Origin: Oscheius onirici
Lineage: Eukaryota; Nematoda; Chromadorea; Rhabditida; Rhabditidae
Assembly (NCBI GenBank): GCA_932521025.1
Contig: OW051468.1
Coordinates: forward strand, 5,332,064-5,396,063
Reading direction: 5' to 3'
Length of the DNA stretch: 64,000 nucleotides
The position numbers and the translations under genes were made by a program. Position 1 is the first letter of the stretch, and each line of letters opens with the position of its first letter. This document shows positions 24,352-35,340 of this stretch, piece after piece. The notes under the pieces are model-generated. The model made no database searches and was not told where the DNA came from. It worked only from the letters and a program-made list of their open reading frames with translations.

Positions 24352-25258
24352 CAGGGCGGCCAGAAATTACGGTAACAGCAGGTGGGGCGCAATTTTTGCA
24401 TTTTTTGAGTTTTTCTCAAAGCATTTCTACATTTTCTTTGATGTATTTAGTTTTTCACATATTTTTGTATAAAATTAAAGCCTAGCATGTTACTTTTTTA
24501 AAATTACGAAAACATCAGCACATCGAGGATCTATCATCCAGTTACATCGCGAACTCCTTCAGGCGTGTGAGATTGCTAGGCGTCTTAAAGTATCAAGAAA
24601 GCTCATACCTACTTCTATTCGGCGTATCAATGAGCTGGGAACAAATGCCCATCGTTTTGGGCGAGGAATACCTGCAACAGTTGTCACCAGAGCCAATATC
24701 AAGAAGGTTCAGTTTGCTAAGCTTCGATACGATCCACACTGAATAAAGGTGAACAGCGCTTACTTTTCGGGTATTTTAAAGCATGAATTACTTCCCTGGG
24801 CTCAAAAGCACTTCGGTAATCGCCAATGGACGCTTCAACAAGATGGAGCTCCAGCTCACAGAGCGATAATTGTCCAAAAGTGACTCTCAACAGTCTCTCT
24901 AGTCTTTCATCTCATTCCAAGAGTGGCCCCCTTCTTCCCCTGATCTCAATCCGATGGATTTTTCTGTCTGATCCCTTCTGGAATCGAAAGTATCCAAAAA
25001 ACCCCATCCAAATGTGGATTCCCTGAAGAGAGCACTGCTCAACGAGGTGGACGGCGTCTATCTACACGCCACGGTCAACTTCGTCCTCGGGCCTCTTCGA
25101 GCCTTTGTCGACGCAGATGGCGGCCATTTTGAGACGCAAATGTGTTCCTTGTTCAGAATTTTGTGATAAACATTTTTATATATCGCAAATTGCCATATCA
25201 CGTTTTTCTTGCTAAGTTGGAGCTTTTTACCGTGTTACCGTAATTACTGGCCACCCTG
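24352..25258 (+). mobile_element. Internally deleted Tc1/mariner-type element
   Basis: Terminal inverted repeats CAGGGCGGCCAG-A-AATTACGG (24352 on) and its near-complement ending at 25258 match over about 27 bp with two or three mismatches. TA dinucleotides flank both ends (24350-24351, 25259-25260), as expected of this superfamily. Length is 907 bp against about 1.3 kb for intact elements. The element abuts the truncated 3' end of zinc-finger copy A. Confidence 0.88.
24520..25145 (+). pseudogene. Broken mariner-like transposase
   Basis: Pieces of transposase are readable in different frames. First comes a helix-turn-helix region (RGSIIQLHRELLQACEIARR), then FGRGIPATV. After a gap come WTLQQDGAPAHRA and WPPSSPDLNPMDF, which carry the second and third acidic catalytic positions. 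In-frame stops and frameshifts separate the pieces, and the segment with the first catalytic aspartate is missing. The copy cannot encode an active enzyme. Confidence 0.85.
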
Positions 25259-25260
25259 TA

Positions 25261-25677
25261 TTTCTCGCCATTCATAAATGTTCTAATCTTTAAAAAGACT
25301 GAAGAATACCTGCCGGAATACCTGCAGGGGAAACCGTACTGACCGCTATCTAATCTTCGCGATAACAATTTGCAACCTAAGGGTAGGGAGTCTTGCCCGA
25401 CTGATATTATAACCAGCCGAGGTCACGCTGCAGCTAACATATGTTCTCATGTTTTCCAAACAATCTAATTGTTTTCGAATTTGAAGCTTCCCTCTAACCT
25501 CAGTTTTTATTTTTTTACACCAAACACCCTCGGCGAATCAAAATAGATCGTTCTTTTGGTTTCAAAAGGTGACGCCGTAAAGAAACATCGTCATCCCGTG
25601 CCACAAAATATCATATTGGTCGATTTTCGGTCGTCTTCTGCCGTATTTCTCTTCAATTGGACACTCTGAGGTCGTAG
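25261..25677. other. Intergenic, between mariner and zinc-finger copy B
   Basis: No coding segment recognised. If the mariner split copy A, the lost C-terminal coding sequence would be expected here. I could not find anything resembling the copy B C terminus. Confidence 0.4.
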
Positions 25678-27758
25678 ATGACTGAACGCGGACAACTGAA
25701 ACCAACATTTGTTTGTCCACGATGTCCACCGGACAAGCGATTAGCTATGGCTTTGGACGAACTACAGCATCATATTTCTAGAAAACATTTGTGTGAGCCG
25801 ACCGGAAATCTATATAATTCCCTTTCAGATTACGCCATGTTCAAATGTCCTAAGTGTAGGATAGAGTTTTCTGAGAATCACATGGCTCACTTCCACATAC
25901 GACAGCTCTGTAAAGTGCAAGGAATAGTGCCAGTAAGTTGGGTGAACAATAACATTTTGGTCGGACTAGGTCTAGGATAGCAGTACAGAATTAATACGGG
26001 GGATACATTGATACATTCAGAGTCAGAGTGGAGGGAGCCCCAACTTTTCCAGGCCAGCAACTATCAAACCAATCTCCTTTCGTTGGACTTTAACATTTTC
26101 AAAGAACATCAAATCATACAGAACGAGGCTATCTGCCATGCTTTTAATGGTAAGTCGAGGTGATTGATTAACGTTCCAAAAAATGCACAGAAATCTTGAG
26201 TAAGGCCAGACGAGAAGCTGTTATCAGCGTCGGGACCTCGTCATCTTCGGTCAAAAAAGTAATGATTGATCAAGAAGTACAAGTAGACGACAAGACGTCT
26301 GTTCCCAATATACTTGGATCATTGATATCAGCTTTCAAGAATTGTATCGAAGAAAATGAAGAGGGGGATGGAAAATGCAATGGCTCCTCCAAACGGGCAG
26401 AAAGTGACGAGAACCTCGAACGAAGAGAACAAAAATCCGGAAGACGAGAAAAGAAAAGAAGAAGAAGAGAAATCAGTCAAGAACTGGTGCAAGCAAGATC
26501 TGACCGCAGCTCAGGTGGCCGTTCTGAAGACGAAGAAGAACTGGAGCACGGTTGGTTTGAAAATTCTCTAAATCGCAATCCTAAGTTTTTCAGGCTGTAC
26601 ACCCTCTCCAAGTAGTGAAACGCAGCATGGAGAAGATTCTGAGAAAAAGAGAGATTATGATTTGGTCGAAAGTCATGAGATTCATGAAGAGACTTATAAA
26701 GAAGAACCGTTGAGTGACATGAATTCGGAGGATGATGACGAACAGGGTTCGAATTGTCAACACAGTGCAAACAGAAGTCCAGAGGAAGAAGATTACGGTT
26801 CGTTCACTTTCTTTTAGAAAGCAGTCATAGTTATTTCAGAAGATACATGTTACTCACAAACAAATAATGTTGAAGTTGGGTTCGATTCAGGTTTGCCTGA
26901 AGTTTTGTCGAGAAAATCCAATACAAATTCAGGCAGTAGTGGTCCACAAGAGTTGAATTCTACTGATCCAATCAATGAAATCCCCCCTCCAGCTTCTCCA
27001 GAACCACCTAGAGGGTTTATGCCGAGTGAGTTACAAAGGTCGAAGAAACTAAACTTGTTTCAGAACGAATGAAACTCGAGCCGGTTGATAACTACTGAGA
27101 CCGAGCATATGTTACAGGCAAGTTTTTACTCTCTTTTCAACTGTCCACTGTTAAAGAAACTCAATCAGCTTCAACGAGAAAAAGACGCGCTGAACCAGAA
27201 CAACGCAATGGCCAAGAACCCAACAACAAACCGAAACTATCCAGGATTACTGCTCCAGATTCTGAAGTGGAGAGTACTGTGGATTTCGAAGAAACGCCTT
27301 TTGCTTTCCCTGCTCCCATCCAGCTGACTGTGAAAAAGGAGCCCGAGTTAATTTTCAGCGAAGACCACGTTCAAGTCATTCCGGAAGAAGTTTTCGAGAG
27401 GCCCAGACGATTTGAACTGCCCCATGATATAGCTAAAGGTGGCTATCAAAGGTTTGATGTAAGCTCTCAAAACAGCCTTTGCTCGACGACCCATATACAA
27501 ACCCTCTGTCATTCTCGCGTGCACCGGGAACATCTGGCTCGGCTAAGTGAGAGGAAACCCTTGAAAGACGTTCCTGAACTCGTCGAGATACAGCATCGAA
27601 GAAAAGCTTTGATCTCTATGGAAAAGGGACGAATTTCAAAGCAGACAAGAGTCCGTCGAGAATACTACACACAATCCTATAAGGAGCGTCAGCACATTTT
27701 TGATCGACGAACTGAGAAAAAATACAAAATTAATTGTCATTTTCAAAAAGTTCATTGA
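25678..27758 (+). CDS. Zinc-finger protein copy B with SUMO-type motifs
   Basis: Exons 25678-25932, 25981-26149, 26191-26550, 26594-26797, 26840-27025, 27064-27117, 27157-27758. Two CxxC-type fingers (FVCPRCPPDKRLAMALDELQ with following HH, and FKCPKCRIEFSENHMAHFH) open the protein. After these come an acidic/basic region (EKKRRRRE), a D/E-rich stretch, PPPASPEPP, the motif ETPFAFPAPIQLTVKKEP and a basic helical C terminus (RRKALISMEKGRISK). KLEP and VKKEP fit the SUMO consensus. The 54-nt exon 27064-27117 contains TGA at 27096-27098 in the conserved frame; skipping it keeps the frame, so it may be a regulated cassette. The following intron is GC-AG. Including the exon truncates the protein; skipping gives roughly 590 residues. 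AATAAA at 27778-27783. No family recognised beyond copy A. Confidence 0.72.
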
Positions 27759-27874
27759 AGCGTTGAAAATTGGAACAAAATAAAGATCTTTCAAGAAGAA
27801 TGAGCAGAACCGCAAGATACCCATGAAGAAGACTGCTTTAAAGCATGTGCAAAGTGGCCTTGTACTGGCCCTTG

Positions 27875-28985
27875 TCAATGTGAAGACATTCTCGATTGGA
27901 CTTGTTTTCTATCGAGATCCAGTGATATCTGAGCTGACCGTAAAATAGTCGAGGTGATTTCATACCTCGGACTTCGAATAACGGCCTTTGTGGCACTTTT
28001 CTTGTGTTCACAGTAGAGGCGAACAGAAACCCCATGGGCGACACTCTCCATCGGTTTCGGATGGCATTTGACCCGTGTGACGTGAGATGGAGCAAAGACA
28101 ACATTGGCTCCTTCTTCTAACAGATGCTATTCGAAAAACTATTTATCATAAAATGACAACCAACCCTATAACATTTGGACACGACCATCGCGAAGAAGTA
28201 TTCGAAACCGAACTCGACTGTCGGAAACGGCTGCTCGTGTTCCATCAGCATCGTCTCGTCTTTGATGTTTTTATGAACGAGCACTTCGGTTTTTGATCTG
28301 GAATTATTATTTAAATGAAATAGTAACAAACTCACGCGTCCAAACTGTGTCTCACGATCATAAACTCGATGAACAGGCCTTGAACATTCGAGTTTTCGGG
28401 CATGATTCTAGGAAGCGAATCTTTGAAACTTTTTCGTAGTGCCAGGGTTTCATCTACTAGTTTCAAAAAATCTTTTCCTCTGAAAACAAAGAGGATGGAT
28501 AAAAAAAAAGATACTCTACCGAAGCTCCATTTTTCTGGCCATAACATCTTTGACGGGGAACCAGGCGGCACTTAGCGACTCGACATCGGCTTTGGTTTTA
28601 AGTTCACCCCCTAGAACAACTCTTTTGTAGAAGTACAAAACCTAACCGGTTATGTCGCAAAAGAAGGCATATCTGTACCATCCGCTTCCTTGAACCTGGA
28701 GAGACAAGAGCTCGATAACTTTGCAATTGTAGCCAGTCTCCTCGAGAACTTCTCTTTGGACTGATTCCTATAAAAATGTTAAAATGAACAAAGAGAACAA
28801 ACCTCAAGTGTCTCTCCAGCTTCAACTCTTCCAGCCGGCATATACCATTTTCCGTAACAGCTCTTCTTGGCCTCTTGGATCAACAGAATCTCCGTCTCGT
28901 CCCCAGTTCCGCGAAATATTAAAGCAGCGGCGACATAATTGACGTTATCATGGAGACGGACATATCTACACCGTCCCAACTGCAT
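27875..28985 (-). CDS. Nudix hydrolase, NUDT18/NDX-1 type
   Basis: Hydrolyses oxidised nucleoside diphosphates in the NUDT18 group (8-oxo-dGDP and related), a nucleotide-pool cleaning role. Exons 28985-28803, 28767-28647, 28610-28520, 28479-28336, 28297-28165, 28126-27875; phases agree, 307 residues, introns 35-40 nt. The Nudix box GRVEAGETLE-ESVQREVLEETGY is intact across the first junction, with the catalytic REVLEE. Upstream RLHDNVNYVAAALIF and LLIQEAKKSCYGKWYMPAG match the NUDT18 pattern. The C-terminal half is unlike other domains I know. The Met at 28985 is the first in frame after upstream codons that stay open to about 29075, so a longer N terminus from another exon (for example near 29200) is possible. 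Confidence 0.87.
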
Positions 28986-29060
28986 ATCTGGAACTCTTTG
29001 TTCCCGTTTCGGAGCCTCATCTTCCTGATTCTCGTTAACATTCCCATTAGTCTTCTTCAA

Positions 29061-30305
29061 AATCCCATGGGTTGGGGTCAGACCTAGAATTTGTCATTGA
29101 ACCGAACAGATTCACTCGCCTCGTTCAATAATTTCATTAGTCGGCTCCGGCGTTGGATCGCGGCTCTCTGCAATGTATTCTTCCTCCGAGAGCACCATAC
29201 ACTGAAAATTTTGTATTTATTAGGAAAGGAGATAGAGAAAGACAACGGCCATAAATTCTCAATGACTGGGAAGAGCGGGACAAGTAAGGAGAAAGTCTCA
29301 AGAGTACAATCAAGGTTTATTAGAGAGGAACAGACTTCTAATTAGAGACGTATTCCTATCAGTATAGGACTGTTGAAACCTCCTAATGAATAATCAGCAG
29401 GCTGGCTAACGACTTCTTTCTTCCAAACGTCTTCAGTGTGTCACTTCCGTCATTTTGACAAAGGGAAATATGACTTTAATCTATCAATAATAAAGTGTGC
29501 AAACAAAGATAAACAGCGAGACAAGTTTGCAATGCAAAATTTTCTCCTTTGTGGTCAGTTGGCTGGGTCAACAAATAGGGCTGTAAATGGAAGGCAGGGA
29601 AGGAGAAAAACAGTGTTTGCTTTTCTGAGAGAATGATTTAACGAGTATATTGAACGCGAACAGGCTGTAAATTGTCCGTTCTTATTGTGAGTAGAAGAAT
29701 CGTCTGGTCTGTGGGAAATGGACTAATAATCGTGTTTCCCGCTCGATTAGCTGCAAGCTTGAAAGGCTTTCTCTTTCAGCCGATAGAGCATCCAGCGTTT
29801 GAAACGAGTGGCTATTACGGACATGTAGTGAAGATTAGACAGATATTTTGGAAGAGGAAGTTTTAAGAAATTGATGGAGAAGTCGTCTGGGATAGAGGGG
29901 CGCAATCAATGGGAAAGCAGAGAAGGAGTGAGGAAATAGCCGAAATGAGCGCGGATAGCCACGCCTTCGTTTGCATATGGCCTGGGAAAAATGACTATAT
30001 AGTTTGCAGAACCATTTCGAGACACTTTGTTTTGAAGAACATGTGCCACAGCCACAAAATGACCGGTTGGTCTTTCGAACGGAGGAGAGGTGTTGCGTGT
30101 TTCCTGACAAATGGCATAGAGCTGGAACCCGGGAGCCAGCTCGCACACACACTTATTACAACGGGCAGTTTGGAGTGGAACGAGTTGAAGGAATAGATGT
30201 GTAATTAGAATGAACTATAGACAGCTGGAAGGTGTCTCTCTTTCAAGCTGAAACTCGAGAAGGCTCTTCTTATTTGGTCGCGCGCTAATCGCCTCGCAAT
30301 GAACC
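29061..30305. other. No supported gene
   Basis: Possible extra 5' exon sequence for the Nudix gene lies around 29130-29220 on the minus strand (an open stretch MVLSEEEYIAES...), but I could not join it in phase. Nothing else is supported. Confidence 0.35.
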
Positions 30306-30683
30306 ATGAACTGCTTAACGGCTTCGTCTCCATCACCGGAACAACTTAAAACCAAGGAGAGGAGGATCAATCATTCACGCAAGAGGTCGATTTTGATGGA
30401 CATCGCTCACGGCGCTGGACACATAGGAATGATCGATCTCATGGGCTATTGTGGTCGGGAAACTGCCGTTCAGAGCAAAAAACTGAACTCGTTTGAGAGA
30501 GATTCTCTCTGGACAAACAGAGTCAGATTACTTGCCATGCTGTGGCGCCATAAATGGGCAATGAAACGGCCAGATCCCAAGGATTACGAGTTCAAATGGC
30601 ACCCGCCTATGTATGGACTGCTGGACATAAACAATGGACGGAATTGGGCAGGAATCGATGCTGGGAAGCTTTGCGGAAAATGA
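30306..30683 (+). CDS. Intronless orphan ORF, 125 residues
   Basis: A single uninterrupted frame from ATG 30306 to TGA 30683. Composition is protein-like: a serine/proline and basic start, then a region rich in H, G and M, and a C-terminal part with many W, P and K (WAMKRPDPKDYEFKWHPP). There is no signal peptide or membrane helix, and I recognise no domain. It sits between the Nudix gene and the collagen gene, converging on the latter. An alternative ATG seven bases upstream is in another frame and stops soon. Confidence 0.5.
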   Translation: MNCLTASSPSPEQLKTKERRINHSRKRSILMDIAHGAGHIGMIDLMGYCGRETAVQSKKLNSFERDSLWTNRVRLLAMLWRHKWAMKRPDPKDYEFKWHPPMYGLLDINNGRNWAGIDAGKLCGK

Positions 30684-30781
30684 CGGGCTACTTTTAGATA
30701 GAGGGCGGTCACAAGCATCCTAGTGGGAAGTCGCCAGGGCTCAAAAATACGAGGGACTACTGGAACAAAGATTTATTCTGT

Positions 30782-33353
30782 TTAGTATCCTCCTTGTGGA
30801 GCCTGAGGGTACAGACCGGCACCGCCTCCTTCCATTCCGAAAGAGCGCTCAGGACAAGGACAATATAATGCATCTGAACCGGGATGACCGTCAAAACCGT
30901 TCTGAAAAAATTATGAAAAAGAATGAGAAGTCTCTACTTCGCCAGGCTGTCCAGGATCTCCAACCAAACCGGGTCGTCCAACTGGACCAATTTGACCCTC
31001 ATCGCCTGGAAGTCCTTCGTCTCCCACATCTCCCGGTTCTCCCAATGCACCCGATACTCCTGTTAATCCAGGAGGTCCCACTGGACCAGGCAGATTTTTA
31101 ACTCTGACGGCAGGCGGAGCTCGTCTTCCTGGTGTTCCCGGAATGCCAGGAGGACCGGGAGTTCCAGCTTCTCCTTTTGGACCAATCGGGCCTTGTTCTC
31201 CTTGTCTTCCGGGTCGACCTGACTCTCCACGAAAACCATCAGGTCCTTTTTCGCCTGGCAAGCCGTCTTGTCCTTGATGGCCAGGTGGTCCGGCTGGACA
31301 CAGAATACAGTCAGTTTGAAGAACTTCATTGATCATCGTCCCATCGTAGCCTCGCTTACCGGGATCTCCGTCCAGACCGTGTTCTGAATAGTGTCTGTTA
31401 GTGTGTCTGTCTGAAACCCTAATTGGCAATAATAAGGAGAACTTTGTGAAGATGCGACAAAGTTGTTTCTTTGATTTTTGTTTTTGAAGCGTTTCTTTCG
31501 AAAATCAAAAGCAAAAATTATTTTTTGGAATAAAATTGCTGCCGGAACTTTGCTCCAGTTTGGGTAGGGGCAGTTTTGGTAACTCCCAGGCAGAAATGTG
31601 GTAGCAGAAAGGATCAAGGGACAGATTGCTAGGCAAAGAAGGGGAATCATACTCCTGAAAACCTCGAGCCCTAATATGAACGTTGCAACATTGCCAGCCA
31701 ATAGGAGAAAAAAACGTTCGATTTCGTTCAAGACAATAATTGAGTACAGGGGTGGGCCCTAATTATTTGAAACTCGGACCTAGAGCCGTGAAGGTACATC
31801 GTACAGGTCTGAAATTCCGGGCCATAGTAGGCATATAAAAGGCGGATATTATCCTAAAATATCAACCGAATTGCTTCCTGTGGTTATGAGGATCGAATCA
31901 CTGACCTGAATTTTTGGGGTTTTTACTGTTTTTCGACCATAACTCCGTGATACAGAAACCTCCCGGTTTCTCAATACCTTTCCGCAACAGACTTTTTTAT
32001 CCTCCATTCCTGCTCGCCGGATGAACTTGTGGGGTTTTGTGGTTTAAAAGTTTAAGTTTCCCTAAATTTGTCACTTTTTGCCAAAAGTGGACGTTTTAAA
32101 ACCTTCATATCTCAGTGACTGTTTGAGGTAGCTTTGATTTTCCGACGGCACTGGAAAGAGCTTGTCAAGAGCTACCAGAATGCAGAACATCATATTACCG
32201 AAAAGTTTTTTCTTATCCCAGTTTTGCTTGCATAAACTTTTGGCATGCGCCTGGAAGAAACCGCGACGTTTCTGTATCACGGAGTTATGGTCGAAAAACA
32301 GTAAAAACCCCAAAAATTCAGGTCAGTGATTCGATCCTCATAACCACAGGAAGCAATTCGGTTGATATTTTAGGATAATATCCGCCTTTTATATGCCTAC
32401 TATGGCCCGGAATTTCAGACCTGTACGATGTACCTTCACGGCTCTAGGTCCGAGTTTCAAATAATTAGGGCCCACCCCTGTATTGGAAAACCAAGACAAG
32501 TCCGTAGCATCTCCCTACTTACTAATAAAACACAATGATGTCTGTGGTAGACTCTGTATGTCTGTTCGTTTGTGTCCGAGGCAACCATTTTTGTCGAGAC
32601 AAGTTAGATATTGTTAGGATTAGATAACAAGTCACTTTAACTTAGAGTTGGGACAGAATTTGGTTTTTTCCCTGAGTTAGGTCAGGGCAGTAAGGGATAA
32701 AAAAGAGCCAGCTGGTGTAACAGTCAGGCTCTTTTTTGATAGGTAGGTCGAGTTAGATTACGTAAATGTACCACAGTTTCAATGTCAAACTCAGTGAACT
32801 AACGAAAGACTCACAACCAAAAACTACAACCAAAAATACTGAACCTCCGTCATATCCTGGTTGACCTGGAGTGCCTTGTGGACCGGCTGGACAATTCGGA
32901 TTGATTCCGAAGGCATCTTGTTCCTCGTCGCAGCCTAGAGGTTATACCTCGGGAGCAGAAAAAGGTGACTTACAGTTGCAGTCCTGCGATAATTGGATTT
33001 GCCTTCTCCGAACAATTAGAACTCGAGTACCTGTTTTGTCTCTATGGATATATCTAAAAGACTGTTCTATTTATTTTTATGAACTGACCGCTTGTTCCTA
33101 ACTGTAGTTATTTCCAAAATTGATATTCCTTTGGTCTCCTCGATCATTCTGTTCCAAGCCTTATCCGCATTTTCCTGGAAATTACTCCCGTATTCAAATA
33201 CAAAAAGCCTACTTTGAACTCCTGCATCATCTCAGCTGCCTCTTCTTGAAAGTCGGTCATCTCGAGGAAAGTCCGAGACAAAAAGCTCCAAGTAGCAAGA
33301 GTGGAAAAGGAGGCAAGTACGAGGGCGGCTTTGATGAAGCCACTCATTCCCAT
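30782..33353 (-). CDS. Nematode cuticle collagen
   Basis: Secreted structural protein of the cuticle. Exons 33353-33213, 33174-33089, 33053-32974, 32934-32845, 31383-30938, 30901-30782 give 320 residues. The N terminus has the Col_cuticle_N pattern: a membrane-spanning segment (FIKAALVLASFSTLATW), then FKENADKAWNRM. A furin-type RRRQ follows, then a cysteine cluster (DCNCCDEE). Gly-X-Y blocks are interrupted by GTMINEVLQTDCILCPAG, and the C terminus is YCPCPERSFG...PQGGY. All introns are 35-39 nt except the fourth (1461 nt, 32844-31384), which holds a foldback transposon. The polyadenylation signal (30777-30772) begins only 5 nt after the stop. A Met at 33416 is possible but less likely. Confidence 0.93.
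31386..31465. repeat. Dispersed GT-rich repeat, copy 1
   Basis: GTGTCTGT-type microsatellite followed by CTGAAACCCTAATTGGCAAT and AATAAGGAGA...TTTGTGAAGA. Related copies are at 55441-55515, 56202-56290 and 56724-56810. It lies next to the collagen acceptor, within the large intron. Confidence 0.65.
31747..32480. mobile_element. Foldback/MITE-like element in collagen intron
   Basis: The first about 220 bp (31747-31970) reappear inverted at about 32258-32480, near-identical, with outer ends CAGGGGTGGGCCCTAATTAT. TA dinucleotides flank both ends (31745-31746, 32481-32482). The 290-bp centre has no long reading frame. The TA target and CAGGG termini point to a Tc1/mariner-mobilised non-autonomous element. 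Confidence 0.85.
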
Positions 33354-33895
33354 ACGGACAGTCGGACGACTGACTGTCTTGAAATGGTAATCGAGAGCGA
33401 CGAAGCAAAAACACACGGCTAGCTATTACTGCGAGAGGGGGAGGTTACAGGCTGGAAACAGGAACAAGCCACTCTTGTTTTCCATCCAGCTTTTTACAAT
33501 GCGCGGAATGAAGTTATTAACAGTTGTTTCTTTTTGATTCAACGGCAATGAGAGTGCTTAGAAACTTTATTTTTCAAAAACCAGAATCCGCATGACATTC
33601 TGTATAGAGATTACAGGGTAGAGTACTTTCGTGTACCCAGGACTGACTAAAGATCAGCTGACTATCTGGATCTCTTGAGAGAAACTGCCTGACTATGCTC
33701 GTTCCCGAGCAGTCGAAAGTGTCATTTCTCGGTCAGTGTACTTCGACTATTGATTACACATTCGCTGCTGGGCAGAGGGTTTCCTCCAGGACTCTCATTC
33801 ATTCGATCTGGTTGTTTTCTCCGCTCTTTTCTGTATTCATCGATTTTCCACTGGCTGTATAAACAACAGCTGATCTCTGCCGATAGTCATTAGCC

Positions 33896-35340
33896 ATGTT
33901 CATTGCTTTCCCTAATTTACCCACCGAACTGAAGGTACAAATTATCAAAAGAGTAAGTACATTTACATATTTTTTCATTTAAAATCCAGTGTCAATCCAT
34001 TCCATATGTCCGTCTCCGTCGAACCTGTCGTTTAATGAATGTGTTTTGTGAAGAACACCGAAAAGCTCTGGGAATCTACATCTATAGAAAGACTCCGGAA
34101 ATATTTCTGCTGAATTCTTTGAAAAACACGTATCCGTTCTATAAAATAATAAAGGTGAGTTCAATATTCTTCAAAGGCTACAAAAATATGTATAGTCGAC
34201 GGACAACGACATTTCTGAGCCGTATGTGGTGGTCGAGTATGGGAAATATTACGGAGAGGCGAATCTGAAAATTCCTCTGAATACCGATACCGTAGACGAA
34301 ATCATCACAGCCATTTCCGGATTCAATTTTCCTGAAGTATCGGTTGTAAGTTCGCTGGTTATAAGTTCACTCGACTCTTAGCTGAACTACGGTCTCGAAG
34401 GAGATGATCTCTTCACGACTGCTTTCGATCTGTTTATGAAGATTGTTGGGAGTCTAAAAGTGGACACGATCAACTTCAAGAACGTCACAAGAGAACAGTT
34501 TGAGCAGCTGACTTCGATGTGTTCGATGGCTAGTCAGATCCGATTGAGGAAGAGCAAGAACAATGTGGATCTCATCAACAGCGGACTCGCAAAAGTGGGT
34601 CAACTGAATTGGATATGTAGTTCAGTTTGTTTAGAAGCTCCGAGTATTTTCCTGTTACTTCGCAGACAACTATTATTCTGTTAAAATCGACTTGAACAGT
34701 CTGTTTAAATCCAAGTCAATTGTGACGATGGACTGGAGTTCGAATGCTTTCAATTGGAAGGATTTGGAAAAGATTATGAGGGTTTGTCTTGTACTGTAGT
34801 TTGATTTATGTTTAGAACTATGAGACTACCATGCCCGAAATGTATTTTTACCGTCTCTATTTGGAGGAGACTTCTCAGTTCTTTGAACGTGACATGACAA
34901 CTTTGGAGGGAGACATTATTCCAGGAGCTGGCTTCTGGGCTGGCTGTTTTCAACCACAAGGAACCAACTTTCTCGAGCCAGAAAGAGCTGACATTGATAT
35001 CCAGGTTTTTAAGATTCAAACAACTCTATCCAGTTCTCAGAGCAACAAGTTCGACTATTGGATTCTAGAACTGGAAGGTCATAAGAAATGGCGTCTACTG
35101 TCAGTGACCAGGAAATCGTGGAGTTTCTGTACCGATGTCTGTGTCGTCTTCGAGAAGTTGACCGATGAAGAAGACCTCAATATGGCTTTCATCAGTCTCG
35201 TTGAAGACATTCTTCTATCTGGACTAGCCTTGGACTATTCCGTTCTCTATGCCAGACTGACAAAGTTGGAGACGGTCGGAGAGAAACGTGCGGAAGCTAT
35301 TGGATTCATCGATTTGACTGTTGATTTTTACGGTGGATAA
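33896..35340 (+). CDS. F-box-like protein B (local family)
   Basis: Exons 33896-33952, 33990-34154, 34196-34345, 34382-34594, 34635-34781, 34816-35004, 35041-35340 give 406 residues. The N terminus is a clear F-box-like helix set: FPNLPTELKVQIIKR then PYVRLRRTCRLMNVFCEEH. The remainder is related along its length to copy A (20291), for example an aromatic VEYGKYYGEANLKIPL segment matching DYGRHKYETNLKLPM there. The last intron (35005-35040, 36 nt) has no stop and is a multiple of three, so its retention would insert 12 residues; the splice sites are good and I treat it as an intron. AATAAA at 35491-35496. Function as an SCF substrate adaptor is inferred. Confidence 0.78.

Noticed and set aside
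27084..27117. 34-nt intron removing the TGA in zinc-finger copy B
   Set aside because: It would put the downstream exon in a frame that destroys the FPAPI and VKKEP motifs conserved with copy A.
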